This document shows positions 1 to 52,800 of a DNA stretch of 64,000 nt, one piece after another. Each line of letters starts with the position of its first letter. The first letter of the stretch is position 1. A program made the position numbers and the translations under genes. The DNA is taken from the NCBI RefSeq assembly GCF_901933205.1, contig NC_044581.1, positions 8,232,001 through 8,296,000 of the forward strand. Reading direction: 5' to 3'. The notes under the pieces were generated by a model. That model had not been told where the DNA came from, did not search any database, and saw only the letters and a program-made list of their open reading frames with translations. This stretch comes from Camarhynchus parvulus (taxonomy: Eukaryota > Chordata > Aves > Passeriformes > Thraupidae).

Positions 1-114
1 AAAAGAGAAATTCTTCAGGGCTGGTTTCTTGATTTCTTTTTCTCTTAAGACCTGATGCAGCTTCTTGTTTCTCATGGTGCTTGTTTGTAATGACTGCTCT
101 GTGGTTTTCCCAAG

Positions 115-15681
<15,567 letters not shown>

Positions 15682-15721
15682 CGCTCGCTGCCCCTCCTCC
15701 TCCTCCTCGTGAGCAACGTTG

Positions 15722-15727
15722 AATAAA
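15722..15727 (+). terminator. AMFR: Proximal AATAAA poly(A) signal, AMFR
   Basis: Canonical hexamer 41 nt after the stop codon, with a GT-containing stretch at about 15,771-15,777. If used, it would give an unusually short 3' UTR. Confidence 0.5.
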
Positions 15728-16890
15728 TAAATTACATACAAAAAACCCTGCGCTTTCTATACCAGCAGGAAAGTGTCTCTTCAGAGTTCAGCTGGCTGTG
15801 CTGCCGAGTGAGCTGGCTGCCTCTCTGCTGTATAAAGCATGTGGTCTAATAATGTTTGGACAGCTGACAAATTAACCTTTTTTGTAATATTTTCTATGTG
15901 ATGTTGATCCTCTACACAACAAAAGGCAATTTCTAAACCACGGGCATGACTTCTGCAGCTGGCATGAGCTATGGGGCTGACGGCACAGCAGAGGCTGGGG
16001 AAGTGTGTTCTGAGGTAGCTGTGGGTGCAGGTCACGGAGTGCACGGGCACGTTCTGCTCGAGATCAGGGCCAGTTACTCCGAGGAAAGGAAGCTTAGAAG
16101 CTTGCAGCAAGCCCTGCGTTAGACGAGCAGGCTCCTCAGTCCCTGTTCCTTCAGCAGCCGAAGTGTTACGTAGGGCGGCTTGAAGGGCTGGGGGAGCCTC
16201 GCTGGGAGGTTCTTAAAATGGATGAAGTTGTCTGGCTACACAACACAGAAAAACCTGAATTCATGAATTGTGCAGCAAAGCGCCGATTCCCGCATAAAAT
16301 ATTTCACTGTTGCTGGGCTCTTCTGCACTGGCAGAGGTTTGGCTCTGTCCATCCCCAGGGCTGCACTTTTCCTTTGCCTTTATGTCCAGGAACAAGCGAG
16401 GGACCGAGGGGAATGGAGTGAAGAAGAGGGACCTAAGGTGAGGTTACAGTGTTGCCATGAGCCCAGGGAGTCAAAACCTGCCTGTCCTGGACTCCAGCGC
16501 CACACAGACCGGATGGTGCGGAGATCGCTCCATTATCTTGCTTTTTATTTCATTTTTAACCCCACAACCTCACCCTGAGTTTATTCAGAAAGACTGGAGG
16601 AACGGGGGCAGCTGGACCTTTGCTGGCTGCAGCCCAACCTGCTAACCTGGATTTTCTTAAGAACTTTTGAGATCCCCTTGGCGCCGCTGACGCTAGCTTA
16701 CATAGTTGAATTTTACATGGCAGTGACTTAATTTTTAAACTTTTGAAGAGTGAGTTCTAGTTTCACCGTCCTTTAGAAGGAGCCCAGTATTATCTAGAAT
16801 TGTTGGTAATTTTTTTACTGTTGGTTTTTAGGTGAAGGTGAATTTAATGAGAGGAATTGCATCGATGTTTAGGTGAAAATAATTTATTTC

Positions 16891-16896
16891 AATAAA
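16891..16896 (+). terminator. AMFR: Distal AATAAA poly(A) signal 1, AMFR
   Basis: Canonical hexamer in AT-rich sequence about 1.2 kb after the stop. The downstream GU-rich element is weaker than at the next site. Confidence 0.45.
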
Positions 16897-17021
16897 ACTC
16901 TTTGGGAAGCCTTACCTTGCAATGCTATTAGTAAACCTCAAAAAATTTTTTTGAGATCTTTGGTTTTGCTTTGAACACAGCTGTTTTGTTTTTACTGTTA
17001 AAAAAAACCCAACGAAACAAA

Positions 17022-17027
17022 AATAAA
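17022..17027 (+). terminator. AMFR: Distal AATAAA poly(A) signal 2, AMFR (preferred)
   Basis: AATAAA followed within 10-40 nt by a TG-rich stretch (TGTTGAAAATTGTTTG and TGTAGTGTG), the classic downstream element arrangement. I take this as the most likely AMFR end. Confidence 0.6.
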
Positions 17028-17045
17028 ACCTTGATCAGTGTTGAA

Positions 17046-18189
17046 AATTGTTTGTAAATTTCTGTAGTGTGATTTCTCATGTTTTCTCATGGTGTTTCAG
17101 AGACTCACGCTGTTCTTTCCAGGCTTCTGTTGCGCTCCTGACTTTTCCCGGCAGCTCCCTGAGGAGTGGACCCTGGCCAGCCGCTGGATGGCACCTTTGC
17201 CTGCGGCAGAGCTGCAGAGTGACCTACTTGAGCCGTGAAAGGCTGGTTTGTGCACAGGAGCACAGGACCAGTGCTGGCCTCTTGGCTGGCTCTGCCTCTC
17301 TGGGGAGGGAGGTCATCTGAGGAGAGGCCTGATCGATTTTCCCAGTGCCAGCATACGCTTCTGGTGGCTGTAAACAGCAGGAGCCTTGGAAAAGCCGTGT
17401 TGGTCAGGAGCTGCTGCTGCTGCTGCTCTCTGCCAAGCACCCCTCCCTCCCCGGGGCTGGGCAGGGGACACGCCAGGGTGGCACAGGGGGTCCTGGATGC
17501 CTGGATCACCTTGCCTATGGCTCCATCCCAGGGTGGTCCCGTGGGGTTTGGAAGTGTTCCCATAGTACGGGAGGGGATATCAGGTGTGCCCGGAGCCATC
17601 CCTGTGCCAGGCAGTGCCAGCACTGTGCCCAGGGGCTGGTGGCTCTCCAAGAGTCCCACCTCTGGTCACAGTGACCAGTGCTGGCAGGCAGAGGAGCTGG
17701 GGACCTGGGATGAAGGAGAGTGCAGGAAAAACCCAAACTGGGAAAAAACCCCAACCCCCAAAAAATTCAAACAAACCCTGAATCTCCCTGAGCAGGAGGA
17801 AGAAAACCTCAACTTTCTTGGAAAACCTTCCATTATATGTCCGGGGGGAAAACTTGAATATTGTGGGATTTCTGATGTTGCCATAAATGAAGGACTCACC
17901 CTGGTGATTAGCTTTGCATTCTCTAAAGAAATAAAAATCTTTTCTTGCCTGGGGAAATCTTTTGGGGGGAACCTTTCCTTTGGAAGCAACAGAGAGCTTC
18001 CACACCTGGCTTTCTTAACATTTACACAAATTCTATACTTGCACCCAATCTATAGTTCCCTTCTCCCTCTGCTACCAGCAGCAAATCCCCCCAGAATCTG
18101 ATTTTTGGTATTTTTTCTTCCTCTCTTTGGAAGGAGGCAGGCAGGCGTGGGGTAAAGAAGGAGGCCGAGGCACGGGAGGGAGAGCCCGG
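17046..18189. other. Convergent intergenic spacer between AMFR and GNAO1
   Basis: About 1.1 kb between the inferred ends of the two tail-to-tail genes. It is GC-rich to 17.7 kb and purine/AT-rich after that. A 288-codon open frame on + (17,235-18,101) crosses most of it but has no domain, Kozak context or splice support that I can see. Confidence 0.6.
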
Positions 18190-18208
18190 GGTACAGACAA
18201 ACATTCTC

Positions 18209-18214
18209 TTTATT
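18209..18214 (-). terminator. GNAO1: Poly(A) signal ending GNAO1 (GoA transcript)
   Basis: The reverse strand reads CTCAATAAAGAGAATG followed by TTTGTCTGT, an AATAAA with a close U/GU-rich downstream element. The sequence just upstream on the mRNA strand looks like a conserved 3' UTR end. Cleavage is expected near 18,190. Confidence 0.75.
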
Positions 18215-18325
18215 GAGCTACACATGAATTTTTCCATTAGTCAGAGAAAGAGATTGGCAGTGTGTAATATATCACAGAAACCTCACTGATTGGTAATAGA
18301 AAGGCTTAGAAAGACCTGGCGCTTT

Positions 18326-18345
18326 TTATATATATATATATATAA
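18326..18345. repeat. (TA)n microsatellite
   Basis: An uninterrupted alternation of T and A of about 20 nt inside the GNAO1 3' UTR region. Confidence 0.85.
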
Positions 18346-19248
18346 TATCTTTTTTTAAGTTTCCTCTTTATTTATTCATTTTCTTTTGAACAGGTGTGAC
18401 TGCTCTTCTTCAGCAAAGGTAACTCGTAAAAGTGAAACTGTGAAGACGTCTGGTTACTAATCAAAGTAGAAATGACAAGGGATTGGTCATGAAAACAGTG
18501 GCTTCAATGTAAACACTACATTCGATTTTTCTTGTTTTTTTATTATTTTTTAAGTTATTTTTTTGTGGTTTTGTGTGTGTTTTTTAAAATTTTTAAATTA
18601 TTTTCATTCTTGCTTTTTTTTTTAGTTTGCTTTTTTAAGTTTTTTTTTTCTTTTTTTTTCCCCTTTTTTCTTATTTTGCAGCACAAACATCCCCACATGA
18701 GAGAGAAAACACCATTCACTAAAAGGGAGAGAGGACTGGGGCAGGAGAGGGGGAGAGAAAAGCAGCACAAAAAAGCATTCACTGGAAAGAGTTAAAAATA
18801 ATAACAAAACAGAACCAAAAAAATACTCTAAACAAAAAATAAAATAAACCAAAATATATATATATTTGTATAGCCCTCCCTGACGTCCCTGGTCGGCCCT
18901 GAAGGAGGGATGAGGGGGACCGTGGCTGGGGGGGCCGAGCTGTGCTTTTTTGGATACGGACCTGGAGAGTGAGCAGTGACCGGGAGCAAGGAGCTGTTAA
19001 ACCAGGAGGGAAAAAATGGGGAAAACCCGCTGGCTCCAGCTGGTGAGGGCTTTGGCCTGAATTGGGGTGGGAATTCAAAAAATCCAACCTAACCCCCCCT
19101 GAAACCTTGGGAAGGAAGCAGGAGGGGGATGCCCCACTGCAGCCTTCCCCCCGAACAGTCAGGGTGGGAAATGGGAGAAGATCTGCTTGTTGTTTCCTTT
19201 TTCAGCTGTGACATATGGCTGGGGGCAGTTTCCAATTTTTTCCCTCCT

Positions 19249-19251
<3 letters not shown>

Positions 19252-19282
<31 letters not shown>
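19252..19282. repeat. Poly(A) homopolymer of about 30 nt (U-tract on GNAO1 mRNA strand)
   Basis: A run of A on the + strand, so a poly(U) tract in the GoA 3' UTR if that UTR is unspliced. It is not next to any retroposon body that I recognise. The exact length is uncertain, as homopolymers often are in assemblies. Confidence 0.9.
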
Positions 19283-19287
<5 letters not shown>

Positions 19288-19922
19288 TTTGTTTCTGAAG
19301 GTGGCAGCGGGGCCGGGGACAGGCAGGGGCAGCCCGGCCTTGCCCATGCTGGGAAAAAATAATGAAAATAACAATAATTTTAAAAAGCCAACCCACAATA
19401 ATGAATCATAATAATCATAATTAAAAAATAGCAGCCCATGGTCAAATAAGTGCTGGGAGGAGAACCGGAGGGGCCCCGGGCGCTGCCCTTTCCCCTTTCC
19501 CTGCCTGGTACGGGGAGCTGTGGGATGGCGGGGCCGGGCAGAGCCCTGCGGCCCGGGGGTGCCCCAGGCTGGGACACTGCGGGCCTGAGGGACGAGCCTG
19601 GTGGGACAAGGCGATTCAAAAAAACAAACTAAAAAACGTGGGTGTGGATTTTTTATATGTATATATACGTATATATATAATTTTTCCTTATGCCTTTTTA
19701 TTTACCAACTCGCATGATTATGATGACTATTTTTTTCTCTCCTTCAATCTGTTTTTTTCCGTTTCTTTTTTGTTTTTCTTTTTTTTTCCCCGCGCGTGTG
19801 TGTGTCTGTGTGTCTGTGTGTGGTTGCTTTGGGGTTGGTTTTTTTTCCCGTTATTTTTTATGTTTCTTTTCTCTCCTGGCGGCGGGATCGCCACCCAAGC
19901 AGTCGCTGAGCGCCGCGCGGGG

Positions 19923-43836
<23,914 letters not shown>

Positions 43837-46800
43837 TCAGCTTCCTATTAATCTTTTTCAATCTCATTTTTCATGGCTGAATGTATTGTAGCTAAAGCAA
43901 AAAAATATCCTATTCTGGGGAAAAACAAACCTCAGTAAGCTAAGCATAAAATCTGATAGAGAACTGAAAGCAGGAAATTAAGCATGGGGTGTTGTGGGTC
44001 CTGCCTGCAATCTGTGAAAATACACAGTTTTAATATTAACTTGCTATTTTTATTCCCCAAGGAACAAGTGTCCCAATCAGTCCATTGTGCTGGATTCTGT
44101 ACACAAAACCTTTTTCTGCCAGGGTTTATTCAGATAAGAGGCTGTAGCATACAGGTCTTGCTCCCAGAACACACAGGTCCAGTCCCCTTTGGCCATGCCT
44201 CTCTGTGCTGGAAGGAAGGAGGGCCATGCCAGGCCTGGCTTTCAATCAGCTCAGATGAAAGGAGATGAATCTGCACAGGTGAGTCACTGCTTCAGTTCAA
44301 AACCCAGCACAGGGCTGGGGCTGCACGAGATGCAGCTCTTGGAGAGAATCCAGGACTCCACTTAAATGGTGATAATCTGGGAGTACAAACTGGGGCTTTG
44401 GAGGAACAGAGAGGAGATTTAGCTTTCTAAAATGCTTGGGCAGTTTAAAATATGTAACTTTATTCTGCTTTAGGCTTAAAATCTATGAACACAGGCAATG
44501 CCTCCCTAGGCTGAAACTTGGGGTAGGAAGTCCTGTCTTGTGGCATGAAAGGTTTGTGTAGAGGAACCCAACATCTTTGCACATATGACCACAATCCAGT
44601 TTTCCATCCACATTCAAGACAATTTTAAAAACAATTTATAAAGAAAAGAGGAATTTGGATTACCATTTAATATGAATTATAAACACAGACCTGCATCACA
44701 CAGCACAGTCCTTCTCACCACCATTAAGCCTGCACACAGACACTCCAGTTTCTCTTAAAAGGGGTTTGATGTGCATTACAGGGCATAAATGTCTACCTCT
44801 GGCCCTAGGAGCATCAATCTAATGCTCTGAGATTCTTTCAATATATTGTGAATATAATAGAGCATGACTGTGCATGAACAGTGATCTTTTCCTTTGATCC
44901 CTGTGCCTGGATGTCACCCAGAGAGGCAGTGGGGCAGGAGGTGACCTGATGCTGGCAGGACAGGAGGGCACCTATTCAGGTGCCAGAAGATGGCATTTTT
45001 GCCCAGTGCAACAGGCAGAGAATAAAAAGTACTAAGAGGAGCTGCACAGTTGCAGAGAAGGAAAAGACTGTTGTGTCAGGTAAGAGTTTGCTGGTGAGTG
45101 TGAGATGGTATGAGCTGGAACTATTCACTCAAGACAGCCATGAAGTCTATGCTTGACTTTCAGTTTAGCTAAATGCAATTTTTTTAAAACACAGAACATG
45201 GACTTAGTCCTGATGAGTAACCAAACCAACTCCCCTCATTGGCCTTGCCATAGCACATCCCATTTGGCCTGAACTTGGTCCTGACCTGCTGCTGGAGATT
45301 ATATTCCTGCTGCATCCAAACCAGGAATTGCTTTCCATTTGTGTCCTGGAGGGAGTGCACTGAGCCAGAGCTCTGGAGCAGGACACCTGAGAGCTGGGGC
45401 TGTGCACTCTGCTACCCAACAAAACTCCCTGCCACTGTCTCTCATGCCTACCCCACAAGCCTGGAACAGCAAACAGACAGCCAAACTCTACACTAAGGTC
45501 AAACACAACCCTCACCCTGCTCGTATCATGTACATTCCCTACCCATCATATTTATACTTTATTTTTCCTAAACAATTCCAACAATCACGTCACCCAGAGG
45601 AAAGTATATAAGCTAAGCAGGCTTATTTTTGTTGTGCCCTTTTTCAAGCATTTAAAGGCATGGTGGTTTTGTGACAGATGCTCCTTTAATAACCCTGTGA
45701 TGGGCACTGGATGGATGAATGGGGCTTCATCTGAAATCAGATCCTGGGCTGTGACGGCTGAAGCCACGATCACTCATCTATTCACAACTGGTGTCAACTG
45801 CTGTTATTTAAGAGACAGCTGCATCTCTTCACAGGGCCCTGCAGACTGGGGCAGCTCTGCAGTGCTGGTATTCAGAGACTCAGGCTCTCCTCAGGAACTT
45901 CAAGGTGATATTAAAAAGCTGAGGTGTAAGAGGGGGAATTTTCTTTTCCTCTTGAGGCTGCATTCCAAACCTGTTTAAATCTTTGGCTGCTCTACCCTAG
46001 AAAGAGACTTGGGCTGTGGCAGATATTTTTCCCCCTGCACTTGGCTGCAGCTGAGCTGGACCCTGTTGGTGTGTGCGGCCCATGAAGCTCAGCTGGAGGA
46101 GTTTGCCATGGCATGGCTGCCACACTAACACCCAGCTGTGGGAATGGGAGGATCAGCCAGGCTGCTGTTTGGATGCTGAGCTGATTTTAGCCACTGCTTG
46201 TTCTCCTGGGTTCCTGCTGGAAGCATCTCTGAGGTTTCACTGGAGTGCTGGTGCTCCCTGCCCATGCTTGGAAGGACCTGCTGGTGTGAGCCTGAGCTGG
46301 GGGAGGATGGTGTACTTTGGGGGTGCCACCTCTTTGGGAACAGGGAAACCCAAGTGGGGACAAATTGCTACACATGGTGCAGGATGGCAGCACTGCTGGT
46401 ACGCCATTTGAGCTGAAAATCTCAAGGCCAAACTGTTGTGAGAGATAATTAGTTGTCACAGCCAACAGGCTCTATGACACATAATCCCCTCAGAAGCTGG
46501 CATCTGTTTAACCAGCAGAAATAAGAGCACTTTGGAGGCCTTGGAGTGAGAGCTTAGCTCTCCCTTCCACGTCAGTGGTGCTGGCACCAGAGCTCTTCCA
46601 TTGCCCAGCTCCAGGGTTTGTACACTGGAGTGGAAGCATATCTGAAACGACACATCAGGTCTTACTTGCAGCCTGCCTTGCCCCGGGTTTGCAAGGGTTA
46701 AAAAAAGCTGAAGGAAGGTTAGAAGGTCTGTGAGTACATGAGTAACCCTCTAGCATTTCTGCTCCTGAGCCAAGTAGTTCCATTACTGCTTGTATCTTTT

Positions 46801-49800
46801 ATTTTAAATGCTTTGTTTTGAAGCAGATTGCAGGTTTCTGAGTCACTCCCTATACCATGCTCAGGGAGGTGAAGCCCAACTATTTTATGCTGCTAAAAGC
46901 AAAATGCAGAGGAAATGGCAATCACAAATACAGGGAGAGGAGATCATTGAACAGAGGCTAAGAAAGGCAGGAGCTCTATACAGGCTAGTTAACAGCAAAT
47001 AGCTATACACAGAAGTACTGGCCCTTCATTTGCTGTTTCCAAAAGCACCTGGTAGCAGCACTGTTGGTGCCAGAGACACTGCATGGAGAAAAGGAACTTT
47101 TGTCCAGGTGTCCCATGGGGATGGCTCAGCAGCAGCCTATGTGCAGTGTGTGCACAGGGACCCTCCTCAGGCTCTTGGCTACCACAGGAACCTTCTCCCA
47201 GGACTGTCCTGCCTGTGCCAAAAGCTCCACTGGCTGCTTCCTTGGATGAAGAAGTGCAGCTGAGGTTGCAGGCTGTGGTCAAGGCTGGATACCTGCGGCA
47301 AAGCTTACACAGACGGACATTCACATCTACTGAGCTTAATGGCAGTAAGATGGTTAAAGGTCTGTTGGGTTTTTCTTGCCGTGAGGGTGACACCTTGGCA
47401 GTCTTGCATATCCAGCTGTCCCTGTGCACACCCAAGGTGCTCACACGGTGCTGATGCCACGCTCACATCCTCAGTGCTCAACGAGCTGCGGTGCAGCAGC
47501 AGCCACAGCTGGGTCCTGCTCTGGGGCAGGTGTGCAGGGAGTGGGAGTTGGAGCTCCAACTCCAGGAGCAAGCCTGGAGACAGCAGCATCTTCCCAGTGG
47601 CTCCTCCATCCTGGCTGTCCTGAGTTCTGGCCATGTCTTCTCTGTGAAGGAAAGGCCATGTGTGTGTGGGATACCCCAGCCTCGGTTTGTTGGCTTGTGT
47701 TGTATTTGATGAGGAAGCAGATCCCCATTTGTCAACACATGCAGCTGAGTCACTGCTGGGCTATTTTGGACTCTGTGTACTGAGGCACTCAAGGGGCAGC
47801 TCCAACACTGTGTCCTGGCAAATGCTGAGTTTTTAATCAAGGTTGTCATGAGCAGGCTCCATGTCATCTAAATCTAAATGATTATGTAAAGATGGCTCTA
47901 TCTGAACACTCCTTCCTTGCTCATGGATGGAAGGCTGCCTGTATCTGATCTTATCTTCCTTTCTTTCAATGATGAACACATGATTCAATGTATATTTAGC
48001 ATTAAAACCATTTCATATTCAGTGACTGTAGAGTAAGGGTACAGAGGACAAAATTGGATTTAGGGAGTGTCAGTAGTGGCTCTACAACAGAGAGTAAACT
48101 CTTGTAGTTATCTCCTACCAGAGAGCAAAACCATGTGGGCACTGCTGCCTGAAGGTGTGATGCAGTTTGGTTTGGCTGCCCAGGGCAGCTGGCGCTGGGC
48201 AAGTGCCCAGAGGTCATGGAACCACAGTGTTTTTTCTGCAGACACTATGTCCAGTCAGATCTGCTGTTATATTTGAGGGAAAGGGGAAAATCAAGCACAG
48301 CCCACTCTCAGAATCCAGCACCAATCCAGCACACAAGGAAGCGATGTCACAGGTGTCTTAAATAATTATCAGTTATGAAAAGCATGAAATGTTGCCAAAC
48401 AATGGCATCGTGTCCCTTCAGGAATCAATCCTGTCTGAGGGCAGAGACTGCAGAGCCCTCCTCTGCCCCTAGCAAAAGCCAGAAGGTGGCACACACTGTT
48501 CCTGAGGCGTTTCCATGTGGGTTATGGCAGGCAGGTAAAAGACCTTAGGGCATGAGTAACTCATCTGAGAGCAAGAGCATTGTCTGGTGTTTCCTCAGTC
48601 CAGCCTAGAAAAGGAAGGTCTTGGGAACTTGCTCCTGGACTTTGGGTAATGTGTTTAGTGTTTCTGGCTGTGCTGCTCCATCAGCCAGTCCTTCCTCCAT
48701 GGCAATCACATGAATTACATGGCAAGCCCTAATATCTTGCTGCTGCTCCACATGATAAATCTCATCTCACGTCCAGCCAGATGAGGCACCAGCATGAAAA
48801 CTCCCCAACTTCCTTCCCCTAACTTAATCCAACCAATGAGATGTCATTTCTGGTGCCTGCTTGTTGCAGGCTGCTAACAGCTGAGTGATGGTCACCAGGC
48901 TCAGGGATTACTGGGGCTACTTTCCTGAAAGAACCTTGCTGGATGCCCTGGGTTTTCATTACTGTTCTCTGGGGAGTGAGGAGGACGGTCCCTGCTATTA
49001 AAGGAAGGTGCCAAGTCTTGACAAAAGAGATGCTGCATTGTGATGCATTTTTTATGTTTTTGGCCCTGCACCAAAGCAAGGCTGTACAGGGCTTGTACAT
49101 CAAGATCAACCTGACAAGTTGATATTAATACTAATGATAGGCAGGAGGAGTGAATAAAAGCAGGTTGGCGTTTAGCTGTCCTACTTAGACTTGCAGTTTT
49201 CCAAGGCATGACTGGATCCAGAATAATTTTTAGCATCACATGTGGATGAGAAGCGTCACTAAATAGCAGCTGTGTAACAAAGGTACTTGAGGACATGAGG
49301 GGGCTCCAGGTGCAAGTGCTGGCTGGCTTTGCTCACAGGTGGTCAGCTCTGGCCATGTCTCTGCTCCTTACTGCTGGAATCAAAGGCCACTGTGTTATGG
49401 TTTGAGTTTGTCATCACAGAGCTCTGGCTGGGGGTGAGATGGGTCTTGGAGGAAAAGCAAGCACGAGAAACTTAGCCAGAAAGGATTTTGGGGTCCTGGG
49501 AAAGGAGATGTGGACTTTTCTTTCTGCATGGAAGCTTGAAAATTGGATGGGATGTAAGAGGGTATGAAAAAGGTATTTTTGACATATCAGAGCCATTACA
49601 AAAGAGCAAAACAACATGTCTGGGTCAGATCAATGTCTCACCTAGCTTAGCTAGTGTCCAAGAGCAGATGTTGAGAGAAAAGTACGAATACAGGGCAAGC
49701 ATGCAGTATTCAGCTTTTCCAGCCTCCAGCAGTTCATATGGATAACAGAGTCTCAAAAAGAAGTGTGATATCTTTATATTTATTACCCCTCAATGATTTT

Positions 49801-52800
49801 TCTTCCAGAAATTTGTTTAGACACTTTTTGCAGCAATTTAAGCTTCTAACAACCACATCTGCAGCAAGGAATTTCCAAGCTCAGCTACCCTGTCTGTGAA
49901 CAAACTGCCTTTTTCCGGTTTTTAAACTGCCGTGTCAGAGTTAACTTTGTTAATTTTTGAATGGGAACAGCTGTCCTCTCTCCCCTCTCTATCTCCCACT
50001 TGTTTCTCTGTAGATATCTCTGAGACCTCTGCAACATCCACTGTGCAGCATCTTTACTCTGCTACCAAGACATTACTTCAGAGAAGCCCTTTGGAGCCTT
50101 TTGTTACATGGGAAGGGGTTTTCCTCATGTCCCAAATCCTTTCTGAGATGGAGGAAGGAGGGAGCCATAGCCGCCTTGTTTTACAAGTGACCATCTGTTT
50201 TACAGTGCCTCAATCTGATGCTATTTGGAGAAGCAGGCAGTGTCACACCAGGCTCCTGGGGCTGCTACACAGGGCAGATGTGGTGACCACAGCCCACCAG
50301 CAGTGCTGTGATGCCTTTTAGCAGTGTCCTCATCTGGGCAGTGCCACTGTTTTATATAAAGTCTGTGATTTAAATTGTTGTTTAGCTGCTGACCACAAGG
50401 CACCTTGGTTTCATAAGCAGAGGATTTTGACAGAGGCTGGCTCTGTGTGAGCCCAGGATGAGCGTGGCTTGGGCTGTGCAAGCTCCTCTGTCCTGGTGGC
50501 CCTGCACAGGGGTGTCCTCTGCACAGCAGGCACTGATCGAACTTGGGCTGAAGCAGAGGAAGGCTCAAAGCCCCAGCCTTGCTCCTGCTTTATGTAAGGC
50601 TCTGCTTCCTTCTGACACCCAGCTCTGAAGGACAGTAGCTGAGCTGGAAAAGGGATGAGAATGGTGGGACTTGGAACCCTGGAAGTGAGCAGGATCTGTG
50701 CCTAAACCTTTATGCAACAGAGTCAGTGGGTTTGAAGCTTTTTTTCTTTGCTCCAGGACTGCTGTTATAAGCTGGCTGACAGTGGAGCTGATGGTTTTCT
50801 ATACTGTAAAAAGAAGAAAGGAAAGAAAAGGAGGGGCTAAAAATAAGCCCCAGGGAGTTTGGGATAATGAAGGGCTTGTTCTGGGAAGGAGTCTTGCTCA
50901 GAGAATGAAGGCTTCATGCTGCAGCAGGGCCCCTGGTGCATTCACAAGCATCTGCTGAGCCCAAAAAGGGGAGAGACATCAACTAACCCAGTTTGCTGCA
51001 TGCACAGCCCCCAGTGAGCACACCAGCGCAGGCACGAAGGATTGCTTGCCCCAATGCTCCTTGCATTGCACAGCAGATATTCAATTTGGCCCCAAGGCCA
51101 AATGAGCTAATTACTCAGAATTACTCCAGCCCTGGAAAGCAGACAGCTGGGACCACAGATGAAACCAGTCCCACAGAGTTTAACCTTTTGATCAGCCGCT
51201 GGCCAGAGATATTCACTGGGGTGTGCACAAAGGCCTGGGACATCTATTTACACACTTGTTGGTGAAGCAGCGTTAACATCTCCATTTCTAAGCTGGAAGA
51301 AAAGAATTAGATAGAGTTGCAGTGTTTTGTAGTTCTTGCTGTCTGTCTGCAGCAGGGATAGCACCAGTGAGGGATTTAGATCTAATGCTGCAAAGGAAAG
51401 CATCACTTAATGAGATCTGTGTTCTCATATCAGGTAGCTGGAGGATGCCCATGGCAGGATGATGGTGCAATTACGAGGAGTGGGGTAGGTCTGTCGGGAG
51501 CTGACTTCAATCAGGGGCCCCATTTATCCACTCACACCGCTGAGGAAGATGCATTGCTGGAGATGGAGTGGGAATCATATCTCTGGATCTTCTCATCTGT
51601 CCATTTTCCTGACCTATTAGCAAGCTGTGGGGATTTCTGCTTTCAAATGTCATTTAAGCATCCCTGCCAAAAGCCATGGGTACCAAAATTAGCCAGTGCT
51701 CTGCCATGGGCAGATGTGACTCATAGGTAGCAAAAGCAAAACCTGGAAATTTTACCCTTGGCTGCACTCTAAAAATATCTCAGTTATGCCAGACATGGGT
51801 AGATCTCTCGGGCGTGTAAAATCTGTGCTACGCAAATGGACTTTCTGGTCCTTCTCAGCAGCTGTCAGGCTGAGGCTCCTTCGAGAGCAGCTTTGCTTGT
51901 GGTATTGCAGCATTTTGGTTTCAGTCCAGGCCGGATCCAGAAGGAGAGACACGTAAGGGAAAATTCATGGAGTTTCTCATCCCTTTAGAAAATGTTCAAG
52001 CGAATCGTTGTCAGGAGATTGTTTATAGAATCTCAAAACAGCTCCATTGTTCTCACCGGGAATGGCTGTCACCTTCTGGACCCCCATCTTCCCTTTCTCC
52101 CTCTTCTATTGGCACGAGAGTCTTCTGTCACCACACAGCCCCTCCTGGGGTTAGGCTCCTGCAGTCCTCCAGACAGTGGTTTGGGTTGCTCCCAGGCCTC
52201 TGCAGGAGCTGGCTGATCCCTGTGCTCAGCTCAAGATGCATCAGGGACATCTGCATGACAAAACCGATTTGGGATACTCTGCATGGGACAGCCCAGCCAC
52301 AAAGCTGCTGTGGCTTTGTGGGAGATGAGCTGAGCACACCACCTCAGAGGCCTGTCCCACCACGGGGCTGGGAAAAGCTGTCTGCACTTGAGCTTGTGCA
52401 GGCTTTCCTCTGTGCCCTGGGGACATGTCCCTGCCAGAAGCAGCCTCTGCTGCCTGCCCACGGACCTGTCAGTGGCCACATCTCTTGGGAGCAGGCCACG
52501 GGCCAAGGTGCTGCAGTAAGCCAGGTGGGAGGAGCAGGAGTTCCTCCCTGCTCGTGGGAGAAGTCTGAACTGATCCAGGAGCACTTCACTTCCAGTGGGA
52601 GGATGGAGCTGGGCCAGAGAAACGCTAGGTCTGGAAAAAAGCAGTTCTTCCAGGCACGGTGGGCTTTATTCCCAATAAATGCCTTTGGTGTGCTTCCCCT
52701 TGGCTGCAGGAGGGGAGGAGAGCCCCTTGAGCAGAGGGCTGGTGAGCAAAGCATTGCCCCTGCTCCCTGCTGCTGCAGCACCTCAGCGCTTGCTGCGCAG

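Larger units (their letters stand above)
15682..17045 (+). other. AMFR: AMFR 3' UTR (extent inferred)
   Basis: Sequence after the stop runs without any other gene signal to clustered poly(A) hexamers. I place the main 3' end shortly after 17,027. A roughly 1.4-kb 3' UTR would fit what I recall of mammalian AMFR. A very short UTR ending after 15,727 is also possible. The 16.68-17.03 kb part is AT-rich and UTR-like. Confidence 0.6.
18190..19922 (-). other. GNAO1: GNAO1 GoA 3' UTR (exon 8A continuation or 3' UTR exon)
   Basis: Between the GoA stop and the poly(A) signal at 18,209-18,214 (reverse strand) the mRNA strand is low-complexity. It has A-rich runs, CA repeats (mirror of the TG run at 19,796-19,822), a TA repeat at about 18,326-18,345, and a U-tract of about 30 nt (mirror of the poly-A at about 19,252-19,282). 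Human GNAO1 is described with a non-coding 3' UTR exon, so an intron inside this interval is possible. I could not place one with confidence. Confidence 0.6.

Noticed and set aside
17235..18101. 288-codon open frame on + in the intergenic spacer
   Set aside because: No domain, low-complexity Pro/Gly/Ser-rich composition, poor start context, and it overlaps the inferred gene ends. GC-rich DNA gives such frames by chance.
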